In this document: in pieces, positions 50,973 through 61,638 of the stretch
Layout of the letters: each line of letters opens with the position of its first letter
How positions within the stretch are numbered: position 1 is the stretch's first letter
From: Bradyrhizobium sp. AT1
GTDB taxonomy: Bacteria > Pseudomonadota > Alphaproteobacteria > Rhizobiales > Xanthobacteraceae
NCBI RefSeq assembly: GCF_001590795.1
Contig: NZ_JXDL01000001.1
Location: 4,926,534 to 4,990,533, forward strand
Direction of reading: 5' to 3'
DNA: 64,000 bases
Translations under genes and position numbers: made by a program
The notes under the pieces: model-generated
What the model saw: only the letters and a program-made list of their open reading frames with translations
Told to the model about the DNA's origin: nothing
The model's database searches: none

Positions 50973-52139
50973 TCACACCGCTGCGGTCGCGACCACCTGC
51001 GCCAGCAGCTGCTCTCGCCTTGCCTGCGAGCGCTGGCCCTTCATGGTCGCCGCAAAACGTTCGAGGATGCCTTCCTCGAACGCGGTGACGATGGTGTCGT
51101 GGACGTAGCTCTTGCGGCAGATCGCCGGCGTGTTCGAGAGCTTGTCCGCGGCGGCGCGGATCGCCTCCAGCACCTGCTTCTTGCGGCCGCGCTGGCTGGT
51201 CGCCGGCGTGATCCGCGACAAGGACTCCACGACGACGGCTGACGCCATCAGCGTCCGAAAATCCTTCAGCGAGATCTTGATGCCGGCGATCTCGCGCAGG
51301 AATGCATTCACCTGCGTGGTGCTGACCGCGCGCACGATGCCGTAGGCATCGCGATACTGGAACATGCGCTTGCCCGGCACGCTCTGCAAAATACCGATGG
51401 CGCGCACCAGCTTGGCCGCGTCGCACTCCTTGCGCACCGCCTTGCCGCCCTTCGCCTTGAAGGTCAGAACGAAGCAATCGTCTTCCAGGGTGATGTTGGA
51501 CTTCAGCAGCGTGGTGGCGCCACGGGTGCCGTTGAGGCGGGCATAGGATTCATTGCCGGGGCGGATCGCGGTGCGCGCAATCAACTCGATCACGGCCGAG
51601 AGCGCGAACTCGCGCGTCGGCTCGTCACCCGAAAGGAACGCCGAGACCTTGCGCCGGATTTTTGGCAGCGCGCCGACGAGCTTCTCCAGGCGATGCGCCT
51701 TGCGATGCTCGCGAACTTTCTCCCAATCGGCGTGATAGCGATATTGCAGCCGCCCGGCGGCATCCCGGCCCACGGCCTGAAGATGCGAGCTCGGATCGGC
51801 GGAATATCGCACCTCGCGATAGGCCGGCGGCACCGCCATGGAATGCAGCCGGCGGATGGTGCGGGCGTCGCGGACGTGTGCGCCGTTGGGGCGGACGAAG
51901 GAATAGCCCTTGCCGCGCTTGATGCGGCGGATGGTCAGCTCGTTCTGGTCGCCGAGCCGCAGGCCGAGCTCCTTTGCAAGGGCCTCGACCGTCGTGGGCG
52001 CGGTGTCGTAGGTCTTTTTGGGACTGGGACGCCTGAAACCGGTCGGTTTCGGCCATTGTCCGAGGGCTTTGGCCAGCGCAATGGCCGCAGGATCGGCTGA
52101 AGCGGGCCGTATCGTCCCGAGATTCTGCTGATCCATCAT
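50973..52139 (-). CDS. Eukaryotic/viral-type DNA topoisomerase IB
   Basis: A 388-residue type IB topoisomerase, which relaxes supercoils through a 3'-phosphotyrosine. Family segments: GKGYSFVRPNGAHVRDARTIRRLHSMAVPPAY (N-terminal clamp), AIRPGNESYARLNGTRGATTL (catalytic Arg), FKAKGGKAVRK (catalytic Lys), ISLKDFRTLMAS (second Arg), and the nucleophile Tyr in CRKSYVHDTIV near residue 345. The usual KDFRTW is KDFRTL here. Bacterial type IB enzymes are sporadic but known in rhizobia. Monocistronic. Confidence 0.92.
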   Translation of the reverse strand: MMDQQNLGTIRPASADPAAIALAKALGQWPKPTGFRRPSPKKTYDTAPTTVEALAKELGLRLGDQNELTIRRIKRGKGYSFVRPNGAHVRDARTIRRLHSMAVPPAYREVRYSADPSSHLQAVGRDAAGRLQYRYHADWEKVREHRKAHRLEKLVGALPKIRRKVSAFLSGDEPTREFALSAVIELIARTAIRPGNESYARLNGTRGATTLLKSNITLEDDCFVLTFKAKGGKAVRKECDAAKLVRAIGILQSVPGKRMFQYRDAYGIVRAVSTTQVNAFLREIAGIKISLKDFRTLMASAVVVESLSRITPATSQRGRKKQVLEAIRAAADKLSNTPAICRKSYVHDTIVTAFEEGILERFAATMKGQRSQARREQLLAQVVATAAV

Positions 52140-52539
52140 AGTCTTATGCCTTAGCCCTGTCTGTTACCGGTCAATGCCGCTGTTCTGATTTTTGTTCCAA
52201 GGGGTCTCTCTGGACCCGGGTTGGCCATTTAGGGTGTTCCGAACCGTATTGCGAGTCCCGAATCAGTGACGACCGGTTCCTAAATACCGTCCGCGTCGCA
52301 TGGACGCTCTGCACCGGCCTGTTTCCGGGAGTTGGGTAAAGGCCGCAGAGTGGCGCCTCGGCTGTTTCAGATCTGCGACAGTCGCATCAGACGGCCTTGA
52401 TCTTCCGCATGGCCGGTAGCCCGCCGAAGGTCCAGCTTGTGCTCCTTGTCGGGCCCGGTTAGCCCGACGCATAATCAGTCAATGATCAAGTCGGCTCGCC
52501 AGTCGCTAGCGTTCGGCCTGCCGTATGTGGAGGGAAAGC
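52140..52539. other. 400-base intergenic region between topoisomerase IB gene and acs
   Basis: Divergent starts, so promoters for both genes must lie here. AGGGA precedes acs. I see no strong hairpin or repeated element, and a possible 69-codon minus-strand frame inside shows no protein character. Confidence 0.5.
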
Positions 52540-54486
<1,947 letters not shown>

Positions 54487-54665
54487 GACTGACAGCCTCC
54501 GGGCCACCTATCGCAATCCGCTATCAGAACAGCCGGCGTTGAAACATCAGCGCCGGCTGTTTCCGTTGGCACCAATATCTGGAAGCCCGCCGCTCATTGC
54601 CCGGGATGAGCGCTCGCGCTAACCTGTGGTTGTTTCAAACGACTGCATTGTTCGGAGCTCGAGGC

Positions 54666-55304
54666 TTGGCCGATATTTTTTTCAGTTACGCCAAGGTTGA
54701 TCGCGATCGCGTCAAACCATTGATCGAAGCGCTCGAAGCGGAGCCATGGAACGTCTGGTGGGACAACGATCTCACCGTCGGGGGCTCGTGGAGCGAGGAA
54801 ATCAAGACCGAGCTCGATTCGGCGCCCTGTGCTGTCGTTGCCTGGACGAATTCGTCGATCAAGTCCGAGTTCGTTCAGGACGAGGCACGCCGTGCGCACA
54901 AGGCAGGCAAGCTCGTCCCGCTCATGCTCGATCCCGTCGAGTTGCCGATGGGCTTTGGCGGGGTTCAAACGGCTGACTTCACGACGTGGAACGGAGATCG
55001 CCAGTCCATCGAATTCATCAGGCTCCGGGGTGCCATTCAAAAGAAATTGACAGGCGCGGCCAGCACGGAGCCAGCCACCGTCCCACCCACTAGCGGGCCG
55101 AAGCCGTCAGGGGCGGTCAGTGACGGCCACCGGGTTGGATTGAAAACATTGCTGTCCGCCCTCGCTGTCGTCGCAATCGGTGCCGGAACGGCCATCTGGC
55201 TACTCTTTGGCGGACGGAGCATCACGACTTCGCCCCCCGGTCTTGGATACACCGTCTTCGTGCACAGCGCGCGCCCGCAGACCGAGATCGCGACGGTCGT
55301 GTAA
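54666..55304 (+). CDS. TIR-domain membrane protein, truncated by an in-frame TAA
   Basis: The N-terminal 125 residues form a TIR domain: ADIFFSYAKVDRDRV, WWDNDLTVGGSWSEEIKTEL (with a probable catalytic Glu in SEEI) and LVPLMLDPVEL. A linker leads to a transmembrane helix near residues 160-182 (TLLSALAVVAIGAGTAIWLLF). The frame stops at TAA 55302-55304, then continues open for 280 codons. The start is TTG at 54666 (GGAG 8 bases upstream) because TIR domains usually begin there; an ATG at 54606 is possible. Bacterial TIR domains are often NAD-consuming. As it stands the product is TIR plus membrane anchor with about 20 extracytoplasmic residues. Confidence 0.78.
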   Translation: MADIFFSYAKVDRDRVKPLIEALEAEPWNVWWDNDLTVGGSWSEEIKTELDSAPCAVVAWTNSSIKSEFVQDEARRAHKAGKLVPLMLDPVELPMGFGGVQTADFTTWNGDRQSIEFIRLRGAIQKKLTGAASTEPATVPPTSGPKPSGAVSDGHRVGLKTLLSALAVVAIGAGTAIWLLFGGRSITTSPPGLGYTVFVHSARPQTEIATVV

Positions 55305-56147
55305 AAGCTTCAGCAAGCCGGATACAAGATTGGCGGTTCAGATGCGGCTGCTGACAACGATTCCGGACGCGCGTCCCCACGCTCAGGGGTCGATTATGCC
55401 CTGCCCGACCCGGACACGAAGCATCAGGCCGCCGCTCGCGCGGCCGCCGAGATCGCCAACGAGGCGCTGAGGACTGACATCAAGCCGCGCCCGCAATCAG
55501 GCATGTCGGCCAGCAATCTCGGAATTTGGCTGCCTTACAAAGGCGACTACAAGGTCACCATTCGCTTTGCTGGTGACTTCGATCGGGCATCCGACATCGT
55601 GCCTTTCGCGCAGAAGCTGCGCGCGGCTGGGTGGCGCGTTCAGGACTCCCAGCCGTCTGGCGGCAATGACAGAACATCCTTGGCCGCTGGCCAGAGAGAG
55701 GTTCGATACGCTGCAGCCAATGACCAAGCCTTTGCCGAGTTGCTCGCAGCAGACGTTCAGAGGTCCGGGATCATGACCGGGGCCGTGGCATCCACTCAGG
55801 GATCGGATATTGCCGGCGGCAATCTAGAGGTCTGGATCAGCTCGACCGGGGCTGCGCCAGCTCCATCCGGTCCAACCGCGTGGGGAGACCGGCCCCCTGA
55901 TCAAGCCTATTGTTTCCAACGCAAGGACAGCCCTGCGGCCCCGGGGAAATTCCTGGTTCGTTGCTTTCAGACCGAGAACGCTTGTGCGACCGTCCAGCGG
56001 ACGGATTCCGGCCAGAAGACTTCCTGCATCCTCGCTCGAGGGCTGACCGGTTCCGCCAGTTGGCAGGACGCGGGCAAGGGCGGCGTCGGGGACTCCTGGT
56101 TCAAATATTCGAACAGCCAGTTCGTCAGGCCATTTCCGGAGTTCTGA
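55305..56147 (+). pseudogene. Downstream half of the TIR-protein gene, separated by one stop codon
   Basis: In the same frame as the TIR gene, 281 codons from 55305 to the stop at 56147, with no frameshift. It encodes the rest of repeat 1 (starting KLQQAGYKIGGSD and ending SNLGIWLP), a full repeat 2 of about 100 residues (YKVTIRFAGDF; KLRAAGWRV; REVRYAAANDQAFAELLA; GGNLEVWIS), and a tail with three Cys. Repeat 1 straddles the stop codon, so a complete ancestor had sense there; CAA or CAG to TAA/TAG-type change is the simplest route. It could still be translated from the Met at 55503, but that would be a fragment. Confidence 0.72.
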
Positions 56148-56424
56148 ATTACCCGGATCGCGGCGTCCCCAGACAGTTCACGCCCTTGTCAGGGCGCGGG
56201 CGCGCACGGCTGCATCTTTCCCGCCGAGTGTTGTTTTCAGGTCATTTACTTTATTTCGAACATTTCCTTTGTTCCCCCTGCTGGCTGGCCCTCGGTGGCC
56301 GCGCGTGGAAACCATCCGGTTAACGGGCGCGGTTAGGATGTCCCTAACAAGGATTGGGGCGCTGCGGCGATTGCCGGGTTCTGCGTCATTTTGGACGATG
56401 TGTTTTGGGGCAAGGGGAAGATCG

Positions 56425-56940
56425 ATGTCGATGAGGATTGCGGTGGCGCTGGCTGCCACCATCGGGGCGGGGGTCTTGGTGTCGACGGCGGCAGAGGCGC
56501 GGCCGGAGATGGTGGGGGCACATCTGGCCGATTATTCGCCGGGCACCATCGTGGTCAAAACCAGCGAGCGGCGGCTCTATCTCATCCTCGATAACGGCCA
56601 CGCCGTGCGCTATCCGGTCGGTGTCGGCAAGTCCGGCAAGCAATGGGCCGGCACCACGCGCATCGACGGGAAGTATCGCAACCCGGCCTGGGCACCGCCG
56701 GCCGAGGTCAAGCGTGACAAGCCGAGCATTCCCGACATGATCCCGGGCGGCTCACCGCGCAACCCGATGGGCGTTGCGGCGATGACGCTCGCCGGCGGCG
56801 AATACGCCATCCACGGCACCAACGTGCCGGGTTCGATCGGCGGCTTCGTCTCCTATGGCTGCATCCGCATGCTCAACGACGACATCACCGATCTCTATGG
56901 CCGCGTCTCCGTCGGCACGACGGTGGTCGTGACGCGCTGA
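56425..56940 (+). CDS. L,D-transpeptidase (YkuD/ErfK type)
   Basis: A 171-residue exported enzyme. A signal peptide runs to about residue 24 (STAAEARPE). The YkuD domain is complete: IVVKTSERRLYLILDNG near residue 42, YPVGVGKSGKQWAGTT and the catalytic motif HGTNVPGSIGGFVSYGCIRM near 133-153 (His, Gly, and the nucleophile Cys). Such enzymes form 3-3 peptidoglycan cross-links or attach proteins to peptidoglycan. ATG 56425 is preceded by AAGGGGAAG. A terminator follows 22 bases after the stop. Confidence 0.92.
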   Translation: MSMRIAVALAATIGAGVLVSTAAEARPEMVGAHLADYSPGTIVVKTSERRLYLILDNGHAVRYPVGVGKSGKQWAGTTRIDGKYRNPAWAPPAEVKRDKPSIPDMIPGGSPRNPMGVAAMTLAGGEYAIHGTNVPGSIGGFVSYGCIRMLNDDITDLYGRVSVGTTVVVTR

Positions 56941-56962
56941 TCGCAGAGATCAGCCGCGACAA

Positions 56963-56995
56963 GAAAAAGCCGCGTCTTGGGACGCGGCTTTTTTG
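56963..56995. terminator. Bidirectional terminator between the L,D-transpeptidase and nuclease genes
   Basis: Stem AAGCCGCGTC/GACGCGGCTT with a TTGG loop, flanked by an A run on the left and a T run on the right. It serves the transpeptidase gene and, read on the other strand, the convergent nuclease gene. Confidence 0.85.
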
Positions 56996-57589
56996 TTACC
57001 AGAAGCGCCAGCCGCGTGTGCACCAGCCGTCGCGATGGCCGCCATTGTAGCTCCGCGCAAAACCGCCCGCGAGCAACGCCGCCGAAACGTTCTCGGTCCG
57101 CCGGGTCGCGACGTCTGCGAGCACGCGGCCGTATTTGTCGGGGCCGAGATTGGTGATGATCACGCCGCCCTGGCCGAGCAGATCGCGCAATGCGCGCGCC
57201 GCGGCTTCCGCCTTGTCCAGCTCCTCCTGGCACGATGCCTTTAGTTCGGGCGCATCGATGCCGCGCAGCCGAACGCGTACGACGCGATCGCGACCCTCGC
57301 GCTGACGAACGCGCGCAAGGAAAGTGTCGCCGTCGATGGTACGAATGACATCCACCGGCTCGCGCGCACCTGGATGGCCTGCCTGCTGGAGAACGATCTC
57401 AGCATCCCCGGTGCGCTCGCCATCGGTCTGCGGAACAAGCCAGCCCATTCCATGGCGGAAGGTGAGGACGACGGCCAACACGATGCCCACCACGAACATC
57501 CAGGGCAACAATCCGGAGAAGTGCCGACCGAACGGCGAACCGCCGAACTGTGGCTGGTAGGTTTTGGGTCGATCCCGGAACCGCATCAA
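56996..57589 (-). CDS. Membrane-anchored thermonuclease-family protein
   Basis: A 197-residue protein. One transmembrane helix near residues 26-46 (LLPWMFVVGIVLAVVLTF) is followed by a staphylococcal-nuclease domain: RTIDGDTFLARVRQREG near 83, VRLRGIDAPELKASCQEE near 106 and NLGPDKYGRVLADV near 147. The catalytic Arg/Glu positions are present in the form expected for SNase relatives (RLRGIDAPE; GR). The N-terminal anchor would place the nuclease outside the cytoplasm. It may degrade external nucleic acid. The last six residues follow WCTRG. Confidence 0.85.
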   Translation of the reverse strand: MMRFRDRPKTYQPQFGGSPFGRHFSGLLPWMFVVGIVLAVVLTFRHGMGWLVPQTDGERTGDAEIVLQQAGHPGAREPVDVIRTIDGDTFLARVRQREGRDRVVRVRLRGIDAPELKASCQEELDKAEAAARALRDLLGQGGVIITNLGPDKYGRVLADVATRRTENVSAALLAGGFARSYNGGHRDGWCTRGWRFW

Positions 57590-57778
57590 CTTACGCTAAG
57601 ACTGAGTCGGGGAACTCACAAGCGTGGCCACAGCGGGCCGGAACCCGGAACAACCTGTGGAAGAAAGTTCCGAACACCACTACGTCGGCCGTAGTTCTAC
57701 TGGAGATCCGCGAATCTTTCCCAATTCTCAATCATTGGTTGCGCATACCTGTTATACGGCAACGCGAGGGAGATTGCG

Positions 57779-59497
57779 GTGGGGTCATTCAGGTTTCGCA
57801 TTGGAACAAAGCTCGGCATCGTGACGGGCGTGAGCATTGTATTGGTGTGCGGCATGCTGACCAACCAGATGCTCGGCAACCGGTCGATTGCCGAATCCAA
57901 TCGCTTGGTCACAATCAACTATCTCAACAAGGGTAATGCGCAGGCGGCGCAAACGGCGATGGCGCGGGCGCAGCTCGCAGCGCTCGAGATCGGTTCCGCT
58001 TCAACCGCCGGAGAAGTTGACAAGTTCCTCGAGATGCTTCGCACGCGGGCGAGCGAAGCCGGTGTGGAAATCGATGCCGCCACGGACCGGGCGACTCGGA
58101 AGGTCACCCAGGACGCCTATCGCGAGACCAAGAAATTTGTCGATGCGTATCTGGCCAGTGGCATTGAACTGGCCGGGGCGCAGAAGACCGTCATCGGCGC
58201 CGCGTCCGGCAGCGCCAGGACCGCGGCCGAAGCGGCGAAAGCAGGCATTCTCGCAGAGCGCATGCGTCCGGCCGCGCTGGAAGTCAGCAAGCGCATCGAC
58301 GATCTGGTCGGCGTTGCCAACGAATTCGCCGCGCGCCGCAAGGGTGAGATGCTCACTGAACTGGATCGCGTCGCCAACTTCGCATTGATCGTCGGCGTGT
58401 TCGTCGTCCTGACATTGATCGGCTCCGCCGTCTTCTCCGTGTTGAACATCGCCCGCCCGATCCGGCGCATCGGCGACGTGCTTCTCCAGCTCGCCGGCGG
58501 CAACAAGGCGGTCGAGATCCCCTATACGCGCCGTGGCGATGAAGTCGGCGACAACGCCCGCGCGGCTCAGACCTTCAAGGAAAACCTGATCCGCATCGAG
58601 CTGATGGAAGCCGAGCAGAAGAATCAGGAAGCCGCTGCGGCCGCTCGACGCAAGGAGGAGATGACCAAGCTCGCCGGCGTGTTCGAAGCCGCGGTCGGTG
58701 GCATCATCGACTCCGTGTCGGCAGCTTCCCAACAGCTCGAGGCTGCCGCCGGCACGCTGTCGGGAACCGCGGAGGAGACTCAGCAGCTCTCCGGCATGGT
58801 CGCGGCGGCCTCGGAGGAGGCATCGACCAATGTCGGCGCCGTGGCGTCTGCCGCGGAAGAGATGAGCACGTCGGTCGTCGAGATCGGCCGCCAGGTCCAC
58901 GATTCCAGCCGCATCGCCGGCGAAGCGGTCAAGCAGGCCGAACGCACCGACGTCCGGATCAACGAACTGCTCAAGGCGGCAGGGCGAATTGGCGACGTCG
59001 TCAAATTGATCACCGCGATTGCCGAGCAGACCAATCTCCTGGCGCTGAACGCGACGATCGAAGCTGCGCGCGCCGGCGAATCCGGCCGCGGCTTTGCCGT
59101 CGTGGCTAGCGAGGTCAAAGCCCTCGCGGCGCAAACCGCGCGAGCGACCGAGGAAATCAGCACGCAGATTGCCGGCATGCAATCAGCGACCGAGGACTCC
59201 GTCGGAGCGATCAAGGAAATCGGCGCGACCATCGCCCGCATCTCGGACATTTCGACAACCATTGCTGCGACGATCGAAGAGCAGGGTGCAGCGACCGCCG
59301 AGATCGCGCGAAACGTCAGCGAAGCCGCCAAGGGAACCGTCGAAGTCGCGGACAAGATCGCCCAGGTCAGTCATGGCGCGAGCGCCACCGGCGCTGCATC
59401 GGGACAGGTGTTGTCATCGGCGCGCTCGCTGTCAAGCGAAAGCAGCCTCCTGAAGACGGAAGTCGAGAAGTTCCTCAAGACCGTGCGCGCAGCATGA
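57779..59497 (+). CDS. Methyl-accepting chemotaxis protein
   Basis: A 572-residue chemoreceptor. Helix 1 lies near residues 10-30 and helix 2 near 203-224. A helical periplasmic sensor of about 170 residues sits between them, with no known ligand domain. HAMP (226-275) follows and then the signalling domain with the invariant hairpin tip AEQTNLLALNATIEAARAGE near 420. Starts with GTG 57779, with GAGGGAG at 57766-57772. There is no C-terminal CheR-binding pentapeptide. No che genes are adjacent; a sulfotransferase follows. Confidence 0.93.
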   Translation: MGSFRFRIGTKLGIVTGVSIVLVCGMLTNQMLGNRSIAESNRLVTINYLNKGNAQAAQTAMARAQLAALEIGSASTAGEVDKFLEMLRTRASEAGVEIDAATDRATRKVTQDAYRETKKFVDAYLASGIELAGAQKTVIGAASGSARTAAEAAKAGILAERMRPAALEVSKRIDDLVGVANEFAARRKGEMLTELDRVANFALIVGVFVVLTLIGSAVFSVLNIARPIRRIGDVLLQLAGGNKAVEIPYTRRGDEVGDNARAAQTFKENLIRIELMEAEQKNQEAAAAARRKEEMTKLAGVFEAAVGGIIDSVSAASQQLEAAAGTLSGTAEETQQLSGMVAAASEEASTNVGAVASAAEEMSTSVVEIGRQVHDSSRIAGEAVKQAERTDVRINELLKAAGRIGDVVKLITAIAEQTNLLALNATIEAARAGESGRGFAVVASEVKALAAQTARATEEISTQIAGMQSATEDSVGAIKEIGATIARISDISTTIAATIEEQGAATAEIARNVSEAAKGTVEVADKIAQVSHGASATGAASGQVLSSARSLSSESSLLKTEVEKFLKTVRAA

Positions 59498-59650
59498 ATT
59501 TGCAAAAGCAGCAACATATCTCCGACGCTTGCTGCACATGGATAGCGCCTCCGGGATTTCCCGGAATTGTTCAACACCGCCGACAACTGTAGGTTGGATG
59601 AGACGCCATGAGCAATCGCTCGTGGAACTCCCAGCCATGGGTCCCCCGAC

Positions 59651-60670
59651 ATGAACATCGACGCTACCTCGGCCGCTTCGCTCGAACGACTGGCGGATCT
59701 CGTTCGGCAGCAGCACAGTTCCCTCGACACCATGCTGCTGTCGCCAATGGGCGAATTCCAGACCAGAGCCGCTCCCCTCGCGACGTTGATGCGCGAAGTG
59801 ACGGACTGCCTCGCAGAGGATTTCCTGCATCGTCCCGCGCAAGACTTCCCGATGCTCTATTTCGCATGCGGCAAAGCCAGGGTCGGATCGACCGCCCTCA
59901 GCAATCTGTTCGGCATGACCGGCATGCCGTCATATTATCAGCCGCTGAAGGCGATCTTGCGCGAAGCGCTCGTCGGCCGCCCGCTGACGCCCTGGGTCAT
60001 CCCTTCGGCGACCGACCAGCCGCACATCTTCAGCAAGGAAACGATCGGGCCCTACGTGCTCGCCGAGAGCTTGTTCAATCCACTGCAGCTCCTGATCGAC
60101 GCGGGTTATCCGCGCCACCGCCTGCATCTCATCATGCTCGATCGCGAGCCGGCGAGTTCGCTGGCGTCCTGGCTCGAGAAGCTGATCTCGCGTGCGCCTG
60201 AAGATACATTGCTGCGGCACTATGTCGTCGCCGCACTCAGCGCGGCCCGCGTCGCAGATTACGCCCGGCAGCAGGGCGTTCCCGTCACGCACTACGTCTA
60301 CGAGGTGAGCAAGGAGGCTCTGTCGTCGGTGCGCGACCTGTTCGACCGTCTCGGCCTTTCCGGCAGCTTCACCGAGAACGCCGTGACGTCATGGCGGGAG
60401 CCGGGGGGCGAGCAAGCCAACAACGCGCGCGTCATCTTCCCGAGCGAAGCGACGATCTACAAGGTCCCCAACCTGCATACGTCCGATAGCGCCTACCGCT
60501 ACCAGCGCCGCGCCACGGCCTCGGTGAGCGACACTCAGCTGGAGATTCTGGAGCGCTGCGGTGTCAATGACGCCTATCGAGCCTCGGTCGCGGCGTGCGT
60601 TCGCGATCTCGACCTGAACGCGGCGACGTCGGCGCACCTGTTCGGCGACTGGGTCGCCGAGGCCGCGTGA
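59651..60670 (+). CDS. Probable sulfotransferase (PAPS-dependent)
   Basis: A 339-residue protein. The 5'-phosphosulphate-binding loop is probably CGKARVGSTALSN at residues 73-85 (GxxRxGST pattern), and LDREPASSLASWLEKL near 158-173 fits the 3'-phosphate-binding segment. It may transfer sulphate from PAPS to a sugar, lipid or protein. The gene overlaps cysD by four bases (GTGA), and cysNC overlaps cysD, which together supply PAPS. NodH-like activity is possible, but no nod genes are in the window. Acceptor unknown. Confidence 0.72.
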   Translation: MNIDATSAASLERLADLVRQQHSSLDTMLLSPMGEFQTRAAPLATLMREVTDCLAEDFLHRPAQDFPMLYFACGKARVGSTALSNLFGMTGMPSYYQPLKAILREALVGRPLTPWVIPSATDQPHIFSKETIGPYVLAESLFNPLQLLIDAGYPRHRLHLIMLDREPASSLASWLEKLISRAPEDTLLRHYVVAALSAARVADYARQQGVPVTHYVYEVSKEALSSVRDLFDRLGLSGSFTENAVTSWREPGGEQANNARVIFPSEATIYKVPNLHTSDSAYRYQRRATASVSDTQLEILERCGVNDAYRASVAACVRDLDLNAATSAHLFGDWVAEAA

Positions 60671-61638
60671 TCAGCATGCTGGAGTGTCCCACGACCACCC
60701 CGCCCGCCCTCGCCGAAAGAGCGGAGGGCGAGAAGTTTCACGCTGCCAGCCATCTTCGACGTCTGGAGGCGGAGAGCATCCATATCCTGCGGGAGACCGC
60801 GGCCGAGTTCCGCAGGCCGGTCATGCTCTACTCGATCGGCAAGGACTCTTCGGTGCTGTTGCATCTGGCGATGAAAGCGTTTCATCCCGGCAAGCCACCG
60901 TTTCCCCTGCTGCACGTCGACACCACCTGGAAATTCCGCGAGATGATCGCGTTTCGCGACCGCCGCGCGCGCGAGCTCGGCGTCGATCTGATCGTCCATA
61001 CCAACAATGACGGATTGAGCCAGGGCATCGACCCCTTTACCCACGGCTCGGCGCGCTACACCGACGTCATGAAGACGCAGGCATTGCGGCAGGCGCTCGA
61101 CCTTCACGGCTTTGACGCCGCGATCGGCGGCGCGCGGCGCGACGAGGAGAAGTCGCGCGCCAAGGAGCGCATCTTCTCGCACCGGAGCGCGGCGCATCGC
61201 TGGGATCCGAAGAACCAGCGCCCCGAGCTGTGGAGCCTGTACAACACGATGCTCGCGCCCGGCGAGAGCATGCGGGTGTTTCCGCTCTCGAACTGGACCG
61301 AGCTCGACGTCTGGGACTACATCCTGCTCGAGGACATCCCGATCGTTCCGCTTTATCTCGCGGCTTCACGCCCGGTGGTCGAGCGCGACGGCGCGCTGAT
61401 CATGGTGGACGACGAACGGATGCCGCTACTTGCCGGCGAACAGCCGCGCTGGCGTTCGGTCAGGTTTCGCACCTTGGGCTGCTATCCGCTCAGCGGCGCC
61501 ACGGTGTCGACGGCGGCAACGCTGCCCGAGATCGTGCGGGAGATGATGGCCTCGCGCACCTCCGAGCGGCAGGGACGCATGATCGACCGGGACAGCCCGG
61601 CATCGATGGAGCGCAAGAAAGCGGAAGGCTACTTCTGA
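60667..61638 (+). CDS. cysD: Sulfate adenylyltransferase subunit 2
   Basis: A 323-residue small subunit of ATP sulfurylase, which makes adenylylsulphate from ATP and sulphate with CysN. The PP-loop-type motif is LYSIGKDSSVLLHLAMKAF near residue 57, LHVDTTWKF follows, then GGARRDEEKSRAKERIFS near 155 and GCYPLSGATVS near 276. The GTG at 60667 overlaps the previous stop (GTGA); an ATG at 60676 is possible but worse spaced from GAGG. Its stop overlaps the cysNC start (TGATG). Confidence 0.94.
   Translation: MISMLECPTTTPPALAERAEGEKFHAASHLRRLEAESIHILRETAAEFRRPVMLYSIGKDSSVLLHLAMKAFHPGKPPFPLLHVDTTWKFREMIAFRDRRARELGVDLIVHTNNDGLSQGIDPFTHGSARYTDVMKTQALRQALDLHGFDAAIGGARRDEEKSRAKERIFSHRSAAHRWDPKNQRPELWSLYNTMLAPGESMRVFPLSNWTELDVWDYILLEDIPIVPLYLAASRPVVERDGALIMVDDERMPLLAGEQPRWRSVRFRTLGCYPLSGATVSTAATLPEIVREMMASRTSERQGRMIDRDSPASMERKKAEGYF

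Noticed and set aside
55302..55310. Programmed stop-codon readthrough in the TIR gene
   Set aside because: TAA followed by AAGCTT has no recognisable readthrough context; kept only as one option within the pseudogene finding.
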